Position numbers and translations under genes: made by a program. From the NCBI RefSeq assembly GCF_015221875.1, contig NZ_JACYGY010000002.1:124001-188000 (forward strand): a stretch of 64,000 bases of DNA. The letters are read 5' to 3'. Numbering within the stretch: the stretch's first letter is position 1; the number at the start of each line of letters is the position of its first letter. This DNA is from Dyadobacter subterraneus (lineage in GTDB: Bacteria; Bacteroidota; Bacteroidia; Cytophagales; Spirosomataceae). The notes under the pieces are model-generated. The model worked only from the letters and a program-made list of their open reading frames with translations, was not told the origin of the DNA and made no database searches. Below are positions 9,741 through 19,847 of this stretch, in pieces.

Positions 9741-10139
9741 TTAGTACACGAAACATAACACCTCTCCACCTACATTCAGTGTTTTGGCTTCCTTATCTGT
9801 CATAACACCTTTCGATGTAGAGATAATTACAGTTCCAAGACCACCCAAAACGCGAGGTAGTGTAGATGTCCCGGAGTACTTGCGTAACCCTGGCTTACTA
9901 ACACGCTGCAATTTCACAATTGCATTTTGTTTCGTAACAGGATTGTATTTCAAGGCTATCTTGATTACACCCTGAGGGCCGACTTCGTCAAATTTATAAC
10001 TCTGGATATACCCTTTATCAAAAAGTACCTTCGTTATTTCTTTTTTTATGTTGGATGCAGGTATCTCAACAACCCTGTGCTTCGCTTTGATGGCGTTTCT
10101 GAGTCTCGTCAGATAATCTGCTATGGGATCCGTTAACAT
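9741..10139 (-). CDS. rpsH: 30S ribosomal protein S8
   Basis: Binds helix 21 of 16S rRNA and is the translational repressor of the spc operon in Escherichia coli. The 132-residue protein begins MLTDPIADYLTRLRNA and ends with the signature GTVIISTSKGVMTDKEAK...GGEVLCFVY. A 77-nt gap before it, longer than its neighbours', contains a hairpin and a promoter-like box, suggesting extra control at this point. Confidence 0.97.
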   Translation of the reverse strand: MLTDPIADYLTRLRNAIKAKHRVVEIPASNIKKEITKVLFDKGYIQSYKFDEVGPQGVIKIALKYNPVTKQNAIVKLQRVSKPGLRKYSGTSTLPRVLGGLGTVIISTSKGVMTDKEAKTLNVGGEVLCFVY

Positions 10140-10158
10140 TTTTTATGCCTAGTTTAAA

Positions 10159-10187
10159 CACTCCCTTAAAACGGGAGTGCAAAGTTA
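10159..10187 (-). promoter_or_regulatory. Hairpin and promoter-like box between rpsN and rpsH
   Basis: On the minus strand TAACTTTG (10187-10180) fits the TAnnTTTG -7 box, with TTTC in place of TTTG 19 nt upstream (10210-10207). Just downstream is a 7-bp inverted repeat CACTCCC (10159-10165) with GGGAGTG (10173-10179). It could be an internal promoter whose transcript starts with a hairpin before rpsH. Neither function is proven. Confidence 0.45.
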
Positions 10188-10216
10188 AGTAATTGAAATC
10201 AGAATTGAAAGTATTC

Positions 10217-10486
10217 CTACCAACTTGATTTTGTAACACCCGGAATTTTACCATCTGAGGCCATTTCCCGGAACAGAACTCTTGAGATTCCGAATTTGCG
10301 CATATATCCACGAGGTCTTCCTGTGATTTTGCAACGATTGTGCAGACGTACAGGCGATGAGTTACGGGGTAATTTATCTAGGCCAACCCAATCCTCAGCA
10401 GCCTTTAATGTTTTACGCTTTTCAGCATAACGAGCTACTAAAGCTTGTCTTTTTCTTTCCCGTGCTTTTACTGATTCTTTTGCCAT
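10217..10486 (-). CDS. rpsN: 30S ribosomal protein S14 (zinc-free long form)
   Basis: Small-subunit head protein. At 89 residues it is the long form. The C-terminal signature [26 protein letters not shown] is clear, but only one cysteine is present, so the two CxxC zinc knuckles of the short form are missing. It lies between rplE and rpsH in the conserved order. Confidence 0.96.
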   Translation of the reverse strand: MAKESVKARERKRQALVARYAEKRKTLKAAEDWVGLDKLPRNSSPVRLHNRCKITGRPRGYMRKFGISRVLFREMASDGKIPGVTKSSW

Positions 10487-10513
10487 TGTCGGTAAATATC
10501 TTAGTCTTAAGAA

Positions 10514-11074
10514 TTATCCTTGTTTGTTCGCATTAGTGAAAGGCATACCAAGTGCTTTCAACAATTCGTAACTTTCTTCGTCAGAATTAGTTGAAGTAAC
10601 AAATGTGATATCCATACCTGTAATCTTGTTTACCTTTTCGATAGAGATTTCAGGGAAGATGATTTGTTCTTTCACACCAAAAGTATAATTTCCACGACCG
10701 TCAAATCCTTTGTCGCTGATACCTTTGAAGTCACGTACACGTGGCATTGCAATAGCAGTCAAACGGTCAAGGAATTCGTACATACGATCTCCGCGTAGTG
10801 TTACTTTTGCTCCAATCGGCATGTTTTCACGCAACTTAAAGTTGGAAACCGCCTTTTTAGAAATGGTAGCAATTGCTTTTTGTCCTGTAATAAGTCCTAG
10901 TTCTTCAACTCCTGTATCAACCAATTTCTTGTCAGATACGGCTGCGCCGATACCTTTGTTGATAACAATTTTAGTCAAACGAGGTACTTGCATTACAGAC
11001 TTGTACTCGAACTTTTCTCTCAGTTGCGAAACTATTTCGCTAACGTACTTTTCTTTTAATCTTGGCTGTGCCAT
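10514..11074 (-). CDS. rplE: 50S ribosomal protein L5
   Basis: 5S rRNA-binding protein of the central protuberance that contacts P-site tRNA. The 186 residues include the family block [33 protein letters not shown], and the C-terminal [24 protein letters not shown]. It lies between rplX and rpsN. A 79-nt gap separates it from rplX. Confidence 0.97.
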   Translation of the reverse strand: MAQPRLKEKYVSEIVSQLREKFEYKSVMQVPRLTKIVINKGIGAAVSDKKLVDTGVEELGLITGQKAIATISKKAVSNFKLRENMPIGAKVTLRGDRMYEFLDRLTAIAMPRVRDFKGISDKGFDGRGNYTFGVKEQIIFPEISIEKVNKITGMDITFVTSTNSDEESYELLKALGMPFTNANKQG

Positions 11075-11153
11075 TTTTCTGAGTTAATTATGTGGATTGC
11101 CGACCCACGCGCTTCGTATATAAAACTAACAACTGGTCCTGAAACCGGGAGAC

Positions 11154-11495
11154 TTATAAAAAGTCTCCTGATTTTTTGGAGAACCGCTGTAACTTTCCTT
11201 TATCGTTTGCTTTACGCCCTGTACGAGTCGCTTCGCCAGTCTTTGGATCGATCACCATCAGGTTGCTGATATGTATAGCACCTTCACGTTTTTCGATACT
11301 TCCCTGTGGGTTTTGTGCATTTGGTTTTACGTGTTTCGTAATCAAATTAACACCTTCCACAGTTGCTCTTGATTTCTCAACAAGCACAGTTTTAATAACC
11401 CCTGTTTCACCTTTCGCGTTTCCGGAAATTACCTTTACAGTATCTCCTTTGCGGATGTGCAATTTTGCGGGTACGTTTTTATTTTTGCTTTCCAT
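11154..11495 (-). CDS. rplX: 50S ribosomal protein L24
   Basis: Assembly initiator that binds the 5' domain of 23S rRNA. The KOW motif (HIRKGDTVKVISGNAKGETGVI) occupies about residues 13-35 and the GVNLITKHVKP segment follows. Length is 113 residues, normal for the family. The 3' end takes part in a short inverted repeat (about 11149-11170) that lacks a U tract and is probably incidental. Confidence 0.97.
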   Translation of the reverse strand: MESKNKNVPAKLHIRKGDTVKVISGNAKGETGVIKTVLVEKSRATVEGVNLITKHVKPNAQNPQGSIEKREGAIHISNLMVIDPKTGEATRTGRKANDKGKLQRFSKKSGDFL

Positions 11496-11544
11496 TTGAG
11501 GTATTCTCTAATCGGTTCTGAAGAAATACTTTTGTTTTTATTTC

Positions 11545-11913
11545 TTACAACACTTCCGGTGCCAGGGAAACAATCTTCATAAATTGTTTTTCACGCAATT
11601 CACGCGCTACTGGACCGAAGATACGTGAGCCACGTGGTTCGTCGTTGTTGTTAAGTAAAACGGCTGCATTATCCTCAAAGCGAATGTATGTACCATCCTT
11701 GCGGCGTACTTCCTTTTTAGTCCGTACAACCACGGCTTTTGAAACCGTTCCTTTTTTCATGCTGCTCGATGAAAGAGCAGACTTTACTGTTACGACGATC
11801 TTATCGCCTACTGAAGCATAGCGTTTGCCAGTTCCGCCAAGTACACGAATTACGAGTACTTCCTTCGCTCCACTGTTGTCTGCTACCGACAGTCTTGATT
11901 CTTGCTGTACCAT
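11545..11913 (-). CDS. rplN: 50S ribosomal protein L14
   Basis: Intersubunit-bridge protein, exactly the usual 122 residues. It begins [20 protein letters not shown] and carries the family signature [32 protein letters not shown] C terminus. It follows rpsQ by 3 nt, so translation is tightly coupled. Confidence 0.98.
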   Translation of the reverse strand: MVQQESRLSVADNSGAKEVLVIRVLGGTGKRYASVGDKIVVTVKSALSSSSMKKGTVSKAVVVRTKKEVRRKDGTYIRFEDNAAVLLNNNDEPRGSRIFGPVARELREKQFMKIVSLAPEVL

Positions 11914-11916
11914 TTG

Positions 11917-12180
11917 TTACTTAGCTTTTTCAAGGATTTCAATTAATCTCCAACGCTTATTCTTACTAAGCGGACGGGTTTCCATAACTTTGATCGTATC
12001 ACCGATACCAACCTGGTTATTTTCGTCATGCACCATCAATTTGGTAGTTTTAGTCATAAACTTACCGTATTTTTCGTGCTTAACTTTACGTTCAACAGTG
12101 ATCACGCAGGATTTCTCCATTTTGTTGCTCACTACTTTACCGACTCTTTCTTTCCGTAAATTTCTTTCTGTTGCCTCCAT
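11917..12180 (-). CDS. rpsQ: 30S ribosomal protein S17
   Basis: Primary 16S rRNA-binding OB-fold protein, 87 residues. Family elements [29 protein letters not shown] and [20 protein letters not shown] are present. It lies between rpmC and rplN with gaps of 16 and 3 nt. Confidence 0.97.
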   Translation of the reverse strand: MEATERNLRKERVGKVVSNKMEKSCVITVERKVKHEKYGKFMTKTTKLMVHDENNQVGIGDTIKVMETRPLSKNKRWRLIEILEKAK

Positions 12181-12196
12181 AATATCTTAAACTGAT

Positions 12197-12391
12197 TTAC
12201 TGTTGGTTAGTTTTAGCCGACAGTTCGGTCAATAGTTTTGCAATTTCCTTACGCGAGGCGCGAATACGCAAAGGGTTTTCGATCGGTGAAATAGCGTGCG
12301 CGAATTTCAATCGAAGTAAGCGCTCTCTTTCTTGTGCGATCTGTTCTTTCAGCTGATCCTGCGACAGGTCTTGTATTTCTTTACTAGTCAT
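12197..12391 (-). CDS. rpmC: 50S ribosomal protein L29
   Basis: Small helical-hairpin protein at the exit-tunnel rim, 64 residues. MTSKEIQDLSQDQLKEQIAQ and the signature segment NPLRIRASRKEIAKLLT identify it. It lies between rplP and rpsQ, as in nearly all bacteria. Confidence 0.97.
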   Translation of the reverse strand: MTSKEIQDLSQDQLKEQIAQERERLLRLKFAHAISPIENPLRIRASRKEIAKLLTELSAKTNQQ

Positions 12392-12434
12392 TGCTTTTAA
12401 TAATTAGCGTTCTTAGATGACGTTCGGGGTTGGT

Positions 12435-12860
12435 CTATTCTTGATAATCCCGACGTACCACGAACTTTGTTTTAATTGGCAACTTTTGTGCAGCCAAACG
12501 CAATGCTTCGTTGGCAGTTTCCAGTGGAACACCGGTTGCTTCGAAGATGATTGTTCCCGGCTTGATTGGTGCTACCCAATACTCAGGAGCTCCTTTACCT
12601 TTACCCATACGAACCTCTGCAGGTTTCTTTGTAATAGGTTTGTCAGGGAACACACGAATCCACACCTGGCCTTCACGTTTCATAGCACGTGTAACTGAAA
12701 TACGCGCTGCTTCTATTTGACGTGCTGTTAGCCAGCCTGGCTCAAGCGACTTGATTGCGAAAGATCCGAAAGCGATTTCAGCGCCACGAGTGGCTAGTCC
12801 CTTTTCCGAACCTTTGTTTTTTTGTTGCTTGCGAAATTTTGTTCTTTTCGGCTGTAACAT
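12435..12860 (-). CDS. rplP: 50S ribosomal protein L16
   Basis: Late-assembly protein at the A-site side of the peptidyl-transferase region. The 141-residue protein begins [19 protein letters not shown] and contains the family blocks [22 protein letters not shown] and [11 protein letters not shown]. The Arg in the RMGKGKG loop, hydroxylated by YcfD in some bacteria, is conserved. It lies between rpsC and rpmC. Confidence 0.97.
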   Translation of the reverse strand: MLQPKRTKFRKQQKNKGSEKGLATRGAEIAFGSFAIKSLEPGWLTARQIEAARISVTRAMKREGQVWIRVFPDKPITKKPAEVRMGKGKGAPEYWVAPIKPGTIIFEATGVPLETANEALRLAAQKLPIKTKFVVRRDYQE

Positions 12861-12907
12861 GATTCTAATCTATTTGAACCGATTTAACAAAATCGGAAAA
12901 TGTCTGA

Positions 12908-13735
12908 TTACTTCTTCTTATTTCTACTTCTCTTACGACGATCAGCTTCGCTTCCGCCGCCACCGCCTTCACTACCACCGCCACGGTTACTATCGTTTCC
13001 GCCACGACCACCTCTTCTGTCCTTGTTACGGTCGTTTCCGCCGCCTGATCCTGTTCCTCTGTCGCTTCTGTCAGCAGCAGCTGTTGCAGCACTTGGAGTC
13101 AAATCACGCTTTCCGTACAATTCACCTTTGAAGATCCAAACTTTGATACCTATTTTACCATAGATAGTTTGTGCTTCCGAGATTGCATAGTCAATATCCG
13201 CTCTCAATGTATGCAGAGGAATACGTCCTTCTTTATACTCTTCAGTACGAGCCATTTCAGCTCCACCCAAACGTCCCGCAAGACGGATTTTGATACCTTG
13301 AGTTCCTACACGCATTGCAGAAGCGATTGATTGCTTCATTGCACGACGGTAAGAGATACGAGCTTGTAGTTGTTGTGCGATTGCTTCTCCAACTAATTTT
13401 GCATCAATCTCAGGACGTTTGATTTCGTAGATGTTAATCTGAACGTCTTTTCCTGTGATTTTTTTAAGCTCTTCTTTGATCTTGTCAACTTCACTACCAC
13501 CTTTACCAATTACGATACCCGGACGAGCCGTGTGAATTGTAAGCGTGATACGTTTCAGTGTACGCTCGATAACTACTTTAGAGATTGATCCTTTTGGGAT
13601 ACGTGCTTTTATGTAGTTACGAATTTTTTCGTCTTCAACAAGTTTGTCAGAAAAATCTTTTCCTCCATACCAGCTAGAGTCCCAGCCTCTAACAATTCCT
13701 AGTCTCAGACCTATAGGATTAACCTTTTGTCCCAT
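12908..13735 (-). CDS. rpsC: 30S ribosomal protein S3 with Gly/Arg-rich C-terminal extension
   Basis: mRNA-entry protein with helicase role. Residues 1 to about 218 form the normal S3: N-terminal domain, KH domain ([18 protein letters not shown]) and C-terminal domain ending near [12 protein letters not shown] tail of about 55 residues follows, rich in Gly, Arg, Asp, Asn and Ser with several RGG-like triplets and a terminal RKRSRNKKK. Many S3 proteins stop near 210-240 residues. Extended tails occur in Bacteroidota, but this RGG-like composition is striking. Confidence 0.96.
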   Translation of the reverse strand: MGQKVNPIGLRLGIVRGWDSSWYGGKDFSDKLVEDEKIRNYIKARIPKGSISKVVIERTLKRITLTIHTARPGIVIGKGGSEVDKIKEELKKITGKDVQINIYEIKRPEIDAKLVGEAIAQQLQARISYRRAMKQSIASAMRVGTQGIKIRLAGRLGGAEMARTEEYKEGRIPLHTLRADIDYAISEAQTIYGKIGIKVWIFKGELYGKRDLTPSAATAAADRSDRGTGSGGGNDRNKDRRGGRGGNDSNRGGGSEGGGGGSEADRRKRSRNKKK

Positions 13736-13753
13736 TCGAAATAGATCGTTTAC

Positions 13754-14140
13754 TTATGATTCGGTGATTACTTTGTTTTCCACGCTTGCGGCAACTTCCG
13801 CTTTGTCATCAACCACAAGTGTAATGTGGTTTGAACGTTTACGGATTCTGTGTGCTCTTCCTTGCGGTGCAGGGCGCAAACGCTTCAACATACGTCCACC
13901 GTCAATAAATACGGTTTTAACATAAAGATCAGCGTCTTCCAGCTTTGCATCTTCGTTCAATTGTTGCCAGTTGGCAACTGCAGAAAGTAAAACTTTGTGC
14001 AAAATTGGTGAAGAAGCTCTTGGTTGAAACTTTAACAGCGCCAACGCTTTGCTGACCTTTTGTCCGCGAATCATGTCGGCTACTAATCTCATCTTACGAG
14101 GAGAAGTAGGCACATTTCTTAATATAGCTCTTGCTTCCAT
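13754..14140 (-). CDS. rplV: 50S ribosomal protein L22
   Basis: Its beta-hairpin lines the exit tunnel. The 128-residue protein has the family start ([24 protein letters not shown]) and the hairpin region [28 protein letters not shown], in which macrolide-related insertions or deletions are known elsewhere; none is evident here. It lies between rpsS and rpsC. Confidence 0.97.
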   Translation of the reverse strand: MEARAILRNVPTSPRKMRLVADMIRGQKVSKALALLKFQPRASSPILHKVLLSAVANWQQLNEDAKLEDADLYVKTVFIDGGRMLKRLRPAPQGRAHRIRKRSNHITLVVDDKAEVAASVENKVITES

Positions 14141-14195
14141 GTTCTTTCAGATATAGGCTGGTTCCGATTGAAGAAACCCAGCTATCGTCGACTAA

Positions 14196-14474
14196 TTATT
14201 TTCTACCTTTATCTTTTTTGGCGGTGTGACCACGGAAGTTACGCGTTGGCGAAAACTCTCCTAATTTGTGTCCTACCATGTTTTCAGTTACATAAACCGG
14301 TATGAATTTGTTACCGTTATGAACTGCGAATGTATGTCCAATGAAATCCGGAGAGATCATTGAGCGTCTTGACCATGTCTTAATTACCGACTTACGTGCT
14401 GCGCTGTTCATCGTCTGAATCTTGATGTCCAGACGAAAGTCGATGTATGGTCCTTTTTTTAATGAGCGTGCCAT
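14196..14474 (-). CDS. rpsS: 30S ribosomal protein S19
   Basis: Head protein bound to S13, 92 residues. The start [15 protein letters not shown] and the signature [39 protein letters not shown] block are diagnostic. It starts about 10 nt after rplB, within the S10-type operon. Confidence 0.97.
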   Translation of the reverse strand: MARSLKKGPYIDFRLDIKIQTMNSAARKSVIKTWSRRSMISPDFIGHTFAVHNGNKFIPVYVTENMVGHKLGEFSPTRNFRGHTAKKDKGRK

Positions 14475-14484
14475 ATTATTCTAA

Positions 14485-15309
14485 TTATTTTTTACGACGG
14501 CTGATAATCAATTTCTCAGAATGCTTATTGCGATCACGAGTCTTAAGTCCTTTTGAGAACTGTCCGTTTCTTGATCTAGGCTGGCCTCCTGATGAGCGGC
14601 CTTCACCACCACCCATTGGGTGATCGACTGGGTTCATAGCAACACCACGAACTCTTGGGCGACGACCTAACCAACGTTTACGGCCTGCTTTACCGTAATT
14701 CACATTCATGTGACTTGAATTGGAAACTGTTCCAACCGTTGCGATACAAGTTGAAAGAATCATACGCATTTCGCCAGATGGCATTTTAATTACTGCGTAC
14801 TTACCTTCACGCGCTACAAGCTGAGCATAAGCTCCTGCGCTTCTTGCAAACTGACCGCCTTTACCAGGTGTCAATTCAATATTGTGAACAATTGTACCAA
14901 TTGGCATTGAACCTAGTGGAAGCGCATTTCCCATTTCTGGTGCTACTGAACTTCCTGAAACAATTACTTGTCCTACTTTCAATCCGTTTGGAGCGATTAC
15001 ATATCTTTTTTCGTCATCAGCATATTGTACCAGAGCGATACGTGCTGAGCGGTTTGGATCGTATTCAATTGTAAGAACTGTTGCTGGTGCATCAAAACGA
15101 TTTCTTTTGAAATCGATAACACGGTATCTGCGTTTGTGACCACCACCTATATGACGCATGGTACGATGTCCGGAGCTATTACGACCACCTGTTCTTTTAA
15201 CAGGCTCTAATAGGCTCTTTTCAGGTTTTGACGCTGTGATCTCCTCAAAAGCAGGAGCCATGCGAAAACGTTGACCAGCACTTGTCGGTTTTAATTTTTT
15301 AACTGCCAT
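14485..15309 (-). CDS. rplB: 50S ribosomal protein L2
   Basis: Core 23S rRNA-binding protein near the peptidyl-transferase centre. The 274 residues show the OB-fold and SH3-like domains and the C-terminal signature [21 protein letters not shown], including the conserved His of the HPMGGGEG loop. Length and order (rplW-rplB-rpsS) are normal. Confidence 0.98.
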   Translation of the reverse strand: MAVKKLKPTSAGQRFRMAPAFEEITASKPEKSLLEPVKRTGGRNSSGHRTMRHIGGGHKRRYRVIDFKRNRFDAPATVLTIEYDPNRSARIALVQYADDEKRYVIAPNGLKVGQVIVSGSSVAPEMGNALPLGSMPIGTIVHNIELTPGKGGQFARSAGAYAQLVAREGKYAVIKMPSGEMRMILSTCIATVGTVSNSSHMNVNYGKAGRKRWLGRRPRVRGVAMNPVDHPMGGGEGRSSGGQPRSRNGQFSKGLKTRDRNKHSEKLIISRRKK

Positions 15310-15354
15310 TGCTATACTTAACTCTTCTAAGATTTGAATAGATCAACCAAAATT

Positions 15355-15642
15355 CTAAGCTTCACCATAAATGTCGATGATCTCACCTTCAGCTACTGTT
15401 ACAATAGCTTTCTTAATGGTTGACGTTTTTCCACTTACAAACTTTCCTCCCGAAGTGCGGGATTTGCTTTTACCAATGCTGCGCATTGTATGAACGCTCT
15501 CTACGGTAACCCCAAACAGTTTCTCGATAGCCTTTTTGATTTCAACCTTGTTTGAAGTAAGTGTTACTTCAAAGGCATACTTTCCCTGACCACCCTGAGC
15601 CGTTACCTTTTCTGTTATAATCGGTCGTTTCAGTACACTCAT
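15355..15642 (-). CDS. rplW: 50S ribosomal protein L23
   Basis: Exit-tunnel protein that docks trigger factor and SRP, about 95 residues. Motifs: VLKRPIITEKVT near the start and VHTMRSIGKSKSR in the centre. The ATG at 15642 is preferred; an in-frame GTG at 15645 overlaps the rplD stop by one base. Either way rplD and rplW are nearly overlapping and probably translationally coupled. Confidence 0.95.
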   Translation of the reverse strand: MSVLKRPIITEKVTAQGGQGKYAFEVTLTSNKVEIKKAIEKLFGVTVESVHTMRSIGKSKSRTSGGKFVSGKTSTIKKAIVTVAEGEIIDIYGEA

Positions 15643-15644
15643 CA

Positions 15645-16274
15645 CTATTTGTTTAATAGGGTTTCCAAATTAGACAGAGCAGATTCACTTATTAAAAGGC
15701 GGTCTGCATTCATCAGATCATATGTATTTACCAAATCAACAGTAGTAACTTTCGCTTTAGGAATGTTTCTGCTTGACAGGTACACATTGCTATCAACTTC
15801 AGGAAGGATCAACAATGTTTTTGTGTTCACTAATGAAAGTGAATTAAGTACAGTCAGATATGACTTTGTTTTTGGTGCGTCAAAAGTAAATGACTCCAAA
15901 ACTGATATTGCGTCAATTTTCGCTTTCGCAGAAAGAGCAGAAATACGCGCTAACGTTTTCACTTTTCTGTTGATCTTGAAAGTATAGTTACGAGGACGAG
16001 GACCGAATATACGACCACCACCTACGAATACCGGAGATTTAATGCTACCTGCACGCGCTCCACCTGTACCTTTTTGTTTCTTGATCTTGCGTGTTGAGTG
16101 ATTGATCTCAGCACGTTCTTTTGACTTGTGTGTACCCTGGCGCTGATTGGCCAAGTACAATTTCACATCGAGATAGATCGCATGCTCGTTAGGTTCGATT
16201 CCGAAAATTTCTTCAGACACACTTACCTTCTTGCCGGTATCTTCTCCTTTTATATTTAATACGGACAGTTCCAT
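15645..16274 (-). CDS. rplD: 50S ribosomal protein L4
   Basis: Exit-tunnel protein, and autogenous regulator of the S10 operon in Escherichia coli. The ATG at 16274 (MELSVLNIKGEDTG) is chosen because it fits the family; an upstream in-frame start at 16289 would overlap rplC. It gives about 209 residues. The tunnel loop (KIKKQKGTGGARAGSIKSPVFVGGG) is conserved. It lies 4 nt after rplC. Confidence 0.95.
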   Translation of the reverse strand: MELSVLNIKGEDTGKKVSVSEEIFGIEPNEHAIYLDVKLYLANQRQGTHKSKERAEINHSTRKIKKQKGTGGARAGSIKSPVFVGGGRIFGPRPRNYTFKINRKVKTLARISALSAKAKIDAISVLESFTFDAPKTKSYLTVLNSLSLVNTKTLLILPEVDSNVYLSSRNIPKAKVTTVDLVNTYDLMNADRLLISESALSNLETLLNK

Positions 16275-16278
16275 GGTA

Positions 16279-16899
16279 CTATTTCTCAATGATTAGAAAT
16301 GAATTCTTTGAACCCGGTACTGAGCCACTTACTACTAGCAAGTTTTGCTCAGGTATCACTTTCAGAATACGCAAATTCTGAATTTTTACACGATTATTAC
16401 CCATGCGCCCACCCATACGAATGCCTTTAAATACGCGTGAAGGGAACGAACAAGCACCAATCGAACCTGGGTGACGTGCACGGTTATGCTGACCGTGTGT
16501 TTGTCCACCTACCCCACCGAAACCATGACGTTTTACAACACCCTGGAAACCGCGGCCTTTGGCAGAACCTACTACATCAACGAATTCACCTTCTTCAAAT
16601 ACATCTTGTACTGATAGTGAAGTTCCAAGTTCATGCTCCACTTCAAATTCCTTAAACTCAACAAGCTTATGCTTTGGAGTTGTACCGGCCTTTTTGAAGT
16701 GACCTATTAACGGCTGAGTAGAGTTTTTCTCTTTTCTCTCGCCAAAACCTAATTGGAGGGCTTTATACCCATCCCTTTCCTCGGACCTAACTTGTGTAAC
16801 AACACAAGGACCAGCTTGAATCACAGTACATGCCAGAGCCTGCCCGTCAGCATTGTACAAACTAGTCATTCCGATTTTTTTACCTATTAAACCAGACAT
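16279..16899 (-). CDS. rplC: 50S ribosomal protein L3
   Basis: Early-assembly protein reaching the peptidyl-transferase centre, 206 residues. It begins [20 protein letters not shown] and carries the central signature [39 protein letters not shown] block, including the Gln that is methylated in other bacteria. Here it is the first gene of its transcription unit: a promoter lies 50-80 nt upstream and a terminator separates it from rpsJ. Confidence 0.97.
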   Translation of the reverse strand: MSGLIGKKIGMTSLYNADGQALACTVIQAGPCVVTQVRSEERDGYKALQLGFGERKEKNSTQPLIGHFKKAGTTPKHKLVEFKEFEVEHELGTSLSVQDVFEEGEFVDVVGSAKGRGFQGVVKRHGFGGVGGQTHGQHNRARHPGSIGACSFPSRVFKGIRMGGRMGNNRVKIQNLRILKVIPEQNLLVVSGSVPGSKNSFLIIEK

Positions 16900-16949
16900 C
16901 GTAATTAATTTAAATTAGCAGGTAAAACCCTATTCTTTAAAACGGACTG

Positions 16950-16980
16950 CAAAGATAGAAATTTGAATTTTTATATCAAA
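16950..16980 (-). promoter_or_regulatory. Promoter of the rplC ribosomal operon
   Basis: On the minus strand TTTG (16980-16977), exactly 19 nt, then TATCTTTG (16957-16950). This is a full match to the Bacteroidota sigma-A consensus. The predicted start is near 16943, giving a leader of about 45 nt before rplC. Confidence 0.8.
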
Positions 16981-17013
16981 GCAGTATTTTATTATTTCTC
17001 ACTGATAATCAGC

Positions 17014-17044
17014 AAAAAAGGTCAGATGTACTAAACATCTGACC
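17014..17044 (-). terminator. Intrinsic terminator between rpsJ and rplC
   Basis: On the minus strand a perfect 10-bp stem (17044-17035 with 17029-17020) and 5-nt loop are followed by six T. It lies about 137 nt past the rpsJ stop and just before the rplC promoter, so it should end the fusA-rpsJ transcript. Confidence 0.85.
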
Positions 17045-17180
17045 TCAGTTGATTCCTGGCATTAATCGAACACAAAAAAACATTCGAATAATTACCTGAA
17101 TGAGCTCAGATGTGGTTTCCAGAATTCCGGACCTTCATCCAATTATGTAATGACTTAATTAAATAAGTCTGTAAGAATCA

Positions 17181-17486
17181 CTAAACTTTGATCTCTACAT
17201 CAACACCGCTTGGCAATTCAAGCTTCATCAGTGCATCAACAGTTTTCGCACTTGTAGAGAAAATGTCTACCAGACGTTTGTAAGTACAAAGCTGGAATTG
17301 TTCACGAGACTTTTTGTTCACGTGAGGAGAACGTAAAACAGTGAATTTCTCTGTTTTAGTTGGCAATGGGATTGGACCGCTAACAACGGCACCAGTTGCC
17401 TTAACAGCCTTAACGATCTTCTCAGCAGATTTGTCTACTAAGTTGTGATCGAATGACCGCAATTTGATACGAATTTTTTGATTCAT
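17181..17486 (-). CDS. rpsJ: 30S ribosomal protein S10
   Basis: Head protein and, as NusE, a transcription antitermination partner of NusB/NusG. The 101 residues carry the family blocks [22 protein letters not shown] and [25 protein letters not shown]. It lies downstream of fusA, 137 nt away, and upstream of a terminator, so it is grouped with the str unit rather than with rplC. Confidence 0.97.
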   Translation of the reverse strand: MNQKIRIKLRSFDHNLVDKSAEKIVKAVKATGAVVSGPIPLPTKTEKFTVLRSPHVNKKSREQFQLCTYKRLVDIFSTSAKTVDALMKLELPSGVDVEIKV

Positions 17487-17584
17487 CTTATTTGCTTATT
17501 TCCGGTTCTTGAAAAACTTGATGGGAACGAATCCCGACAATCCACCAGCGAAAGAACCATTTACTTCACTGGCTTAAATATTTT

Positions 17585-17614
17585 TAGCCACTGCCCTTTT
17601 CAGAGCAGTGGCTA
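17585..17614 (-). repeat. Inverted repeat between fusA and rpsJ
   Basis: A 10-bp perfect inverted repeat, TAGCCACTGC (17585-17594) with GCAGTGGCTA (17605-17614), starts 10 nt past the fusA stop. On the minus strand it is followed by A-rich sequence, not a U tract, so it looks like an mRNA-stabilising or processing structure rather than a terminator. Confidence 0.6.
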
Positions 17615-17623
17615 ATATTTTTA

Positions 17624-19744
17624 TTAAGCTTTAACTAAGCCCTTAGCTTTTTCAATTACCGTATCAGAGATGTGCTGAGGTACAACTTCGTAGTAAGCGA
17701 AAGTTAACGAAGCAGTAGCACGGCCTGATGACATTGTACGAAGGTCAGTTACGTAACCGAACAATTCTGACAAAGGAACGTCTGCTTTGATAACCTGGGC
17801 ACCATTACGTGAATCCATACCTCTCATGATACCACGACGACGGTTAAGGTCACCAGTGATAGGTCCTGTGTAGTCATCAGGAGTAAGAACTTCAACATGC
17901 ATGATTGGCTCCATCAATTTAGAACCTGCGTGGCGTGCTGATTCTCTGAAACCGATCTTAGCTGCCAATTCAAAAGATAGCGCATCTGAATCGACATCGT
18001 GGAATGATCCGTGGAACAAACGCACTTTCATCGAATCCAAAGGATATCCTGCAAGGGCACCATTTGACATAGAAGCTTCAAAACCTTTCTGGATTGGAGC
18101 AATAAATTCACGAGGAATAGTACCACCTACAATCTGATTAACAAACTGCAAACCAGTTTTTGGTTCTTTGCCTTCTTCGTTGTCGTCTCTCGGTCCGATT
18201 TCGAATACGATATCGGCGAATTTACCACGCCCCCCGGTTTGTTTCTTATATACCTCACGATGCTCAAAGTTCTTCGTAAGAATCTCTTTGTAAGCAACCT
18301 GAGGAGCTCCTTGGTTTACTTCCACTTTAAATTCACGACGCATACGGTCAATGATAATTTCAAGGTGAAGTTCTCCCATTCCTTTGATGATCGTCTGTCC
18401 TGTTTCTTCGTTACTTTCAACTTGTAACGTAGGATCTTCTTCGATCAACTTAGTGATAGCCTTAGAGAAGTTATCGCTATCCGCAGCTTTCTTAGGCTCG
18501 ATTGCATAACCAATTACTGGCTCAGGGAATACCATTGATTCCAAAATGATTGGTGATTTTTCATCAGAAAGTGTATCACCAGTTTTAATATCCTTGAAAC
18601 CTACTACCGCTCCAATATCACCCGCTTCAAGACGATCAATTTGATTTTGCTTGTTTGCGTGCATTTGGAAGATACGAGAGATACGTTCCTTATTTCCTGA
18701 ACGGTTGTTCAATACATAAGAACCTGAATCAAGGTATCCTGAGTAAGAGCGGATAAAACAAAGACGCCCTACATAAGGGTCAGTTGCAATTTTAAATGCT
18801 AGTGCACAGAAAGGATCTTTATCCGTTGGCTGACGAGAAATCTCAGCACCCGTACGAGGATCAGTTCCGATTATGCTTTCACGATCTTGTGGTGAAGGCA
18901 AGATAGCCATCACGTAATCAAGCATCGTCTGAACACCTTTGTTTTTGAAAGAAGAACCACAAACCATAGGAACGATTTTCATGCTGATTGTCGCTGCGCG
19001 CAAAGCTGCAAGAATTTCGTCTTCTGAGATTGAAGTAGGATCTTCAAAATATTTTTCCATCAAAGTGTCGTCGAATTCAGCAACAGCTTCAAGAAGTTTT
19101 TCTCTCCATTCAGTTGCTTCTTCCAACATATCATCAGGAATAGGAACTTCTCTGAAAGTCATTCCTTTGTCTTCTTCATTCCATTCGATACCACGGAAGT
19201 TAACCAAGTCAACCACACCTCTGAACGTATCTTCAGCACCGATTGGCAATTGAAGAGGTACAGCGTAGCTACCAAGCATTTCTTTCACCTGCGCACAAAC
19301 TTTAAGGAAGTCTGCACCAGAACGGTCCATTTTGTTAACGAAACCGATACGTGCTACGTTATAGTTGTTAGCCAAACGCCAGTTAGTTTCTGACTGAGGC
19401 TCAACACCATCAACCGCACTGAACAAGAAAACCAATCCATCCAATACACGAAGGGAACGGTTTACCTCTACAGTAAAGTCAACGTGACCCGGTGTATCGA
19501 TAATGTTGATGTGATATTTCTCACCGCGGTAGTTCCAGTCAACTGTTGTAGCCGCTGAAGTAATGGTAATACCACGCTCCTGCTCCTGCTCCATCCAGTC
19601 CATTGTAGCAGCACCATCATGTACTTCTCCAATTTTGTGGCTTACTCCAGCGTAATAAAGAATACGCTCGGTGGTGGTAGTTTTACCCGCATCAATGTGC
19701 GCAGCAATACCAATATTTCTTGTTAATCTTAGATCACGTGCCAT
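17624..19744 (-). CDS. fusA: Elongation factor G
   Basis: GTPase that drives ribosomal translocation. At 706 residues it is full length. GTPase motifs: G1 AHIDAGKT (about residues 15-22), switch [10 protein letters not shown] (83-90) and NKMD (137-140). Domains II to V follow, with [14 protein letters not shown] in domain IV and the C-terminal [19 protein letters not shown]. No SD sequence precedes the ATG. In most relatives it follows rpsG directly; here an unrelated opposite-strand gene intervenes and fusA appears to use its own promoter. Confidence 0.98.
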   Translation of the reverse strand: MARDLRLTRNIGIAAHIDAGKTTTTERILYYAGVSHKIGEVHDGAATMDWMEQEQERGITITSAATTVDWNYRGEKYHINIIDTPGHVDFTVEVNRSLRVLDGLVFLFSAVDGVEPQSETNWRLANNYNVARIGFVNKMDRSGADFLKVCAQVKEMLGSYAVPLQLPIGAEDTFRGVVDLVNFRGIEWNEEDKGMTFREVPIPDDMLEEATEWREKLLEAVAEFDDTLMEKYFEDPTSISEDEILAALRAATISMKIVPMVCGSSFKNKGVQTMLDYVMAILPSPQDRESIIGTDPRTGAEISRQPTDKDPFCALAFKIATDPYVGRLCFIRSYSGYLDSGSYVLNNRSGNKERISRIFQMHANKQNQIDRLEAGDIGAVVGFKDIKTGDTLSDEKSPIILESMVFPEPVIGYAIEPKKAADSDNFSKAITKLIEEDPTLQVESNEETGQTIIKGMGELHLEIIIDRMRREFKVEVNQGAPQVAYKEILTKNFEHREVYKKQTGGRGKFADIVFEIGPRDDNEEGKEPKTGLQFVNQIVGGTIPREFIAPIQKGFEASMSNGALAGYPLDSMKVRLFHGSFHDVDSDALSFELAAKIGFRESARHAGSKLMEPIMHVEVLTPDDYTGPITGDLNRRRGIMRGMDSRNGAQVIKADVPLSELFGYVTDLRTMSSGRATASLTFAYYEVVPQHISDTVIEKAKGLVKA

Positions 19745-19847
19745 GGCAAATGGTGATGTTATTTATATTCGTTGTGCAATTCAATTCTTGAAGGAAGCTC
19801 TGAACATTCTTAGGGCATTTTCACACCACTGCAAAAAATTCAGAGTG

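Noticed and set aside
12865..13163. Long open frames on both strands over the rpsC tail
   Set aside because: They are shadows of the repetitive Gly/Arg codons of the S3 extension; products are low-complexity and no start context supports them.
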